Assembly (NCBI GenBank): GCA_902781305.1
Contig: CACZIV010000014.1
Span: 1-38,091, forward strand
Length of the DNA stretch: 38,091 nucleotides
Direction of reading: 5' to 3'
Source: Pseudoselenomonas ruminantium
GTDB taxonomy: Bacteria; Bacillota; Negativicutes; Selenomonadales; Selenomonadaceae
Shown here: piece by piece, positions 34,705 to 38,091 of the stretch
Layout: every line of letters begins with the position of its first letter
Position numbering within the stretch: the first letter of the stretch is position 1
Position numbers and translations under genes: made by a program
The notes under the pieces: model-generated
What the model saw: the letters and a program-made list of their open reading frames with translations, nothing else
What the model was told of the DNA's origin: nothing
Database searches by the model: none

Positions 34705-34749
34705 AACAAACAGAACATAACGCTTTTTTATGAGAGGAGATTCAGGTTT

Positions 34750-36582
34750 ATGACCAAAAAGAAAACTTTACTGCGGGCTGCTTTGGCCGCTATGATGCTG
34801 ACAGGAGCAGGGCTGTATACAGCACCGGAAATGCCCTCCTTGGCACCAATTGCCTATGCAGCTCAGCAGGAAACGGCCCTTCATATCGGTGATATTCAGG
34901 GAGAAAATCATATTTCACCATATAACGGAAAAAAGGTAAAAGACATTCGCGGTGTAATCACTTTCCGTCAAAGTGATAGCGTTTTCTTTATTCAGGATGA
35001 AGGCGACGGCAACGAAAAAACTTCTGACGGAATTATGGTTTATGCACCAAATACCAGTGCCGGAATTGGCGATTATGTGTCCGTGGACGGAGAAGTAATC
35101 GAATATTACGGAGCAGGTTATAAAGGCAAGGAAGAAACCGATTTAACAATTACCGAAATCAAAGCCAGCAAGGTAAAACAGCTCGGCCGCAAAGATTTGC
35201 CCAAACCGGTTATTTTGGATAAAGACCGTATGATTCCCCGCAAAATTATCGACAGTGACGGACTTTCCGTTTTTAATCCCGATAAGGATGCAATTGATTT
35301 CTGGGAATCCCTGGAGGGTATGCGCGTAGAAGTTGAGCAGCCGAAAATTCTTGGCCCGCAGCGCTATGGTGAGATTTTTGTGGTTCCGGGCACGCATGAG
35401 GGGCCGTTCAACAATTCCGGCGGTCTGTCCATCACAGCGGACAATATGCATCCGGAACATATCTGCCTCGCTCTGCAGGGCGGCAATGCCAAAAATTTTG
35501 TCTGCAAATCCGGTGACCGCCTGAACGGCAATGTGACGGGTGTTGTCACCTATGGTTTCGGCATTTTTAAGGTGCTGACCCGCATGAATCAGCTCCCGCC
35601 TCTCGTAGATGGCGGCCTGCAGCCGGAAAAAACCACCATCAATCCCGACCCCAACAAACTTTTGGTTGCCTCCTACAATATCGAAAATTTCTCCGCTAAC
35701 CCCACCAAGACGCCGGACAGCAAGGTAAAACGTCTTGCCCAGTCCATTATCAATGACCTGAAAAAGCCGGATATCATCACCGTGCTGGAATTGCAGGACA
35801 ATGACGGCCCCACGGACAGCGGCGATGCTGATGCTTCCAAGAGCGCCAAACGCCTGACGGACGAAATTTTCGCCCAGTCCGGTGTTCAGTATGAATGCGT
35901 AAATATCAATCCGAACTACAATGAGGACGGCGGCCAGCCGGGCGCCAATATCCGGGTAGCTTATTTCTATCGTCCTGACCGCGTGCAGTTAAAATCCGGC
36001 AAGGTCGGCAAGGCCAATGATGCCAACAAATGGGAAAATGGCCATCTTTCCTTGAATCCGGGTCGCATTAACCCCAACGATACGTTGTACGATAACACGC
36101 GCAAATCGCTTGCCGCTGAGTTCACCTTCAACGGCAAGGATGTGCTGATTGTCGCGAACCATCTCAATTCCAAGCGCGGCGATGACAGCCTGTACGGCAA
36201 GAAACAGCCGGTGACCTTCAAATCCGAGGCCAAACGTCTGAAGATGGCTGCTGACATCAAAAAATTTGTCGATGCAGGCATGGCACAGAATCCGAACCTC
36301 AACGTGCTGCTTACGGGCGATTTCAATGACTTTGAATTCAGTCCGGTAATCAAGACGTTTGAAGGCAGCAATATGCACAGCGTAATCAAAGACTACAACT
36401 TAGGTGACCGCTACGCATATTACTATCAGGGCAACAATCAGATTCTCGACAATATCATTGTCAGCAACAATCTGAAGGGACATTACGAATTCGATATCGT
36501 ACACGTTAACTCCTCCTTTATGGAAGAACATGGCCGTGTAAGCGACCATGACCCCCTGCTCATTCAGCTTGACCTGCAGTAA
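34750..36582 (+). CDS. Exported ExeM/YhcR-like EEP-family nuclease
   Basis: 610-residue exported protein. Signal peptide ends near APIAYAAQ (about residue 38). Residues 50-140 form an OB-fold like that of the YhcR/ExeM extracellular nucleases (KKVKDIRGVITFRQSDSVFF), and a middle domain runs to about 290. The endonuclease/exonuclease/phosphatase catalytic domain follows, with ASYNIENFS (N310), ITVLELQDNDG (E347), the acid/base region VANHLNSKRGDD, LLTGDFNDFE and the closing VSDHDPLLIQLDL. All metal and catalytic positions are present. It probably degrades external DNA or RNA. AGGAG lies about 11 nt before the ATG. It is transcribed alone from a consensus promoter and ends at a strong terminator. 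A phosphodiesterase with another substrate remains possible. Confidence 0.9.
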   Translation: MTKKKTLLRAALAAMMLTGAGLYTAPEMPSLAPIAYAAQQETALHIGDIQGENHISPYNGKKVKDIRGVITFRQSDSVFFIQDEGDGNEKTSDGIMVYAPNTSAGIGDYVSVDGEVIEYYGAGYKGKEETDLTITEIKASKVKQLGRKDLPKPVILDKDRMIPRKIIDSDGLSVFNPDKDAIDFWESLEGMRVEVEQPKILGPQRYGEIFVVPGTHEGPFNNSGGLSITADNMHPEHICLALQGGNAKNFVCKSGDRLNGNVTGVVTYGFGIFKVLTRMNQLPPLVDGGLQPEKTTINPDPNKLLVASYNIENFSANPTKTPDSKVKRLAQSIINDLKKPDIITVLELQDNDGPTDSGDADASKSAKRLTDEIFAQSGVQYECVNINPNYNEDGGQPGANIRVAYFYRPDRVQLKSGKVGKANDANKWENGHLSLNPGRINPNDTLYDNTRKSLAAEFTFNGKDVLIVANHLNSKRGDDSLYGKKQPVTFKSEAKRLKMAADIKKFVDAGMAQNPNLNVLLTGDFNDFEFSPVIKTFEGSNMHSVIKDYNLGDRYAYYYQGNNQILDNIIVSNNLKGHYEFDIVHVNSSFMEEHGRVSDHDPLLIQLDLQ

Positions 36583-36590
36583 AACAAAGA

Positions 36591-36629
36591 AGCTGTTGCA
36601 CGTAAATGTAACGTGCAGCAGCTTTTTTT
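36591..36629 (+). terminator. Strong terminator after the EEP nuclease gene
   Basis: 13-bp stem AGCTGTTGCACGT (36591-36603) with ACGTGCAGCAGCT (36611-36623), one wobble, 7-nt loop, followed by T7. It is also placed to stop the convergent oxidoreductase transcript, though the T-run on that side is poorer. Confidence 0.92.
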
Positions 36630-36644
36630 GACGTTAAAAATAAT

Positions 36645-37868
36645 TCAGCTCGACAGAGATTGCAAATAAACATCCATTTGCTTGGCCACTTCCTTGGCGG
36701 CTTTGGCAGCCTGCACCACATTCCACGGGCCGGTGACGACGTCACCTGCGGAAAAGATTCCGGGGCGGGTAGTCTGTCCATGTTCATCTACGGCCATCAG
36801 CCCTTTATCATTCACATCCAGTCCCGAGGTCGTATTCACGAGCTTGTCCTTTGCCCGCTGGCTAACGGCGATAATGGTACTGTCAGCTGGAGCCAGTTCC
36901 ATCAACCCTTGGCCAATCATTTCGCCTGCCTCAGAAAATTCCCGTTTGATAAAGACCGGGCCCTGTTCCGTAATCTTCTCCACGGCCATACCATATAGGA
37001 TATCTGCACCATCTGCGATGGCATAATCCAGTTCCCGCTCGCTGGCCGTGACATGATTGCTGCGCGCGTAGATGGTGACGAAACGGCTGCCCTGCCGCAA
37101 GGCCGTGCGGGCCGCATCCATGGCCGAATTACCGGCGCCAATCACCGCCACCCGCTCGCCCAACGCATAGGCGCCGGGGTTCTGCAGATAATCAATGGCA
37201 TAATGGACATTGCCCAAACTCTCCCCGGGTACGCCCAAACGCCGTGCCCGCCAAGTCCCCGTACCAATGAAGATGGCCTGATAGCCATCACTAATCAAAT
37301 CATCCAAATGCAAAGCCCCGCCAATGGTGGTATGCGGCCGAATATGGATGCCCAACAAGCGCATTTTTTCCTTGTAACGGCTCAGAATCGACCGTGGCAG
37401 ACGAAAATCCGGAATGCCATACCGCATCATGCCGCCGATATGACTCTTGCGCTCAAAGATGGTCACATCATACCCCATCTGTGCCATCTCCACCGCCACC
37501 ACCAGCCCCGCAGGGCCGCTGCCGATTACCGCGACCCGCTGTCCCTTGGGCGGCTGTTTTTCCAGCTGCAGCTTCTCAAAGAAACCATTGGATATATAAT
37601 GCTCAATGCTGGAAATCTGCACCGCACTGCCCTTGCGCCCCTGAATACAATGCCCTTCGCATTGCCTTTCATGGTCACAGACCAACGAACAGATTATGCT
37701 CATGGGATTGTTGGCAAATAACATCGCTGCGGCTTCATTTCCCTGACCGTCCAGAAACAGCCGAATCATTTCCGGAATATTGGTGCCGATGGGACACCCC
37801 TGCAGTTGACACATTGGTTTCTTGCACTGCAGGCAACGCCTCGCTTCATTGATTACATGGACTGCCAT
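36645..37868 (-). CDS. GltD/NfnB-like NAD(P)-binding flavin Fe-S oxidoreductase
   Basis: 407-residue member of the glutamate-synthase small-subunit family. Two ferredoxin-like cysteine groups near the N-terminus (C12, C15, C20 and C25 in CLQCKKPMCQLQGCPIG; then CSLVCDHERQCEGHC) would bind two 4Fe-4S clusters. The FAD motif is VIGSGPAGLVVAVEMAQMGY, the NADPH motif VIGAGNSAMDAARTALRQG, and the second FAD contact GIFSAGDVVTGP. At 407 residues it is shorter than GltD or NfnB (around 460-490), and no GltB or NfnA partner is in the window, so the electron acceptor is unknown. GGTGA lies about 7 nt before ATG 37868. Its end faces the EEP nuclease terminator. Confidence 0.88.
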   Translation of the reverse strand: MAVHVINEARRCLQCKKPMCQLQGCPIGTNIPEMIRLFLDGQGNEAAAMLFANNPMSIICSLVCDHERQCEGHCIQGRKGSAVQISSIEHYISNGFFEKLQLEKQPPKGQRVAVIGSGPAGLVVAVEMAQMGYDVTIFERKSHIGGMMRYGIPDFRLPRSILSRYKEKMRLLGIHIRPHTTIGGALHLDDLISDGYQAIFIGTGTWRARRLGVPGESLGNVHYAIDYLQNPGAYALGERVAVIGAGNSAMDAARTALRQGSRFVTIYARSNHVTASERELDYAIADGADILYGMAVEKITEQGPVFIKREFSEAGEMIGQGLMELAPADSTIIAVSQRAKDKLVNTTSGLDVNDKGLMAVDEHGQTTRPGIFSAGDVVTGPWNVVQAAKAAKEVAKQMDVYLQSLSS

Positions 37869-38091
37869 TAATGTTCACCGTTACTGAAAACTTATAAAAA
37901 GCCATAAACCTTCCGCAGAAAGTTAACTTTTATGTTCCATTCCTCATTCACCGCGTCCGCTTTTGCCGTCCCGAAGAACAGACTACTCACGCTTGATATA
38001 ACGCTCCAGAGGCTTAAATTCCCGACTAACGAATCGGTACATATCTGCATTGACTTGTCGGTGTCAGCTTGCAGATTTGGATAGCTCCGTT
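37869..38091. other. Window edge upstream of oxidoreductase, no supported gene
   Basis: A minus-strand frame ends at 37983 with MYRFVSREFKPLERYIKRE, but a stop lies a few codons upstream of the ATG at 38042, so it can be at most a very short or broken gene. Another minus frame is open from the window edge to about 37893 with no recognisable content. No clear promoter was found. Confidence 0.3.

Larger units (their letters stand above)
34308..34749. promoter_or_regulatory. Divergent control region of phosphatase and nuclease genes
   Basis: 442 bp, very AT-rich, between the e(P4)-like gene (minus) and the EEP nuclease gene (plus). It holds a near-consensus plus-strand promoter (34676-34704), a weaker plus candidate (TTGACA 34455-34460 with TATTTA 34477-34482) and three dyads (separate entries). 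A CTGTCAT at 34391-34397 recalls half of a Pho box, but no full box was found. No promoter could be fixed for the minus side. Confidence 0.6.

Noticed and set aside
37983-38042. Possible 19-residue gene end MYRFVSREFKPLERYIKRE at the window edge
   Set aside because: A stop lies a few codons upstream in the same frame; too short to support, though it might be the tail of a broken gene or insertion sequence.

Overview
The window looks like chromosome from a diderm Firmicute of the Negativicutes, most like the Selenomonas/Mitsuokella/Megamonas group. Firmicute-type neighbourhoods (recJ next to a bifunctional rel; a HemZ-type radical SAM protein next to hisS and aspS) sit beside genes that only make sense with an outer membrane: a Tad secretin, a TolC-type channel with a periplasmic adaptor, and a porin-like barrel. 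The assignment rests on protein resemblance and gene order recalled from general knowledge; no search was run.

Layout. (1) 135-9611, minus strand: core block recJ-rel, then fur-hemZ-hisS-aspS, which has its own near-consensus promoter and a terminator after aspS. The 5' end of aspS is broken by a small deletion and frameshift. (2) 9691-9999, plus: a DUF192 protein. (3) 9984-23521, minus: one long tight gene string with the Tad pilus system in transcription order cpaB, secretin, two tadZ-like ATPases, tadB, flp, tadE, tadA, tadC, tadG. It runs directly into three AT-rich surface-glycan genes (gtrA, an FAD oxidoreductase, a many-TM GT-C-like protein). The prepilin peptidase tadV (23789, plus) is divergent from cpaB across a region with two inverted repeats. 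(4) 24431-28922, minus: a MacAB-TolC-type tripartite efflux operon whose terminator lies inside the convergent tadV gene. (5) 29080-30861, plus: recQ. (6) 30862-31328: no annotated-size gene, but a 29-residue membrane peptide, a convergent antisense promoter, an 11-bp direct repeat covering the peptide start, and a strong shared hairpin. This is the architecture of the Fst/par class of type I toxin-antitoxin loci. A second, very long hairpin follows. (7) 31329-36582: four exported proteins that look like a nucleic-acid/phosphate scavenging set: an S1/P1-nuclease-or-phospholipase-C-like zinc enzyme, a porin-like barrel, an e(P4)-type acid phosphatase/5'-nucleotidase, and a large EEP-family nuclease. 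The last two diverge from a 442-bp region with three dyads and a consensus promoter. (8) 36645-37868, minus: a GltD/NfnB-like flavin and iron-sulfur oxidoreductase.

How they fit together: the Tad genes encode a complete pilus machine (peptidase, pilin, pseudopilins, ATPase, platform proteins, localisation ATPases, secretin, periplasmic factor), possibly with its own glycan-handling tail. The exported hydrolases plus porin could degrade external nucleic acid, release phosphate and nucleosides, and bring them across the outer membrane. No tRNA, rRNA, CRISPR array, intact insertion sequence or prophage was recognised.
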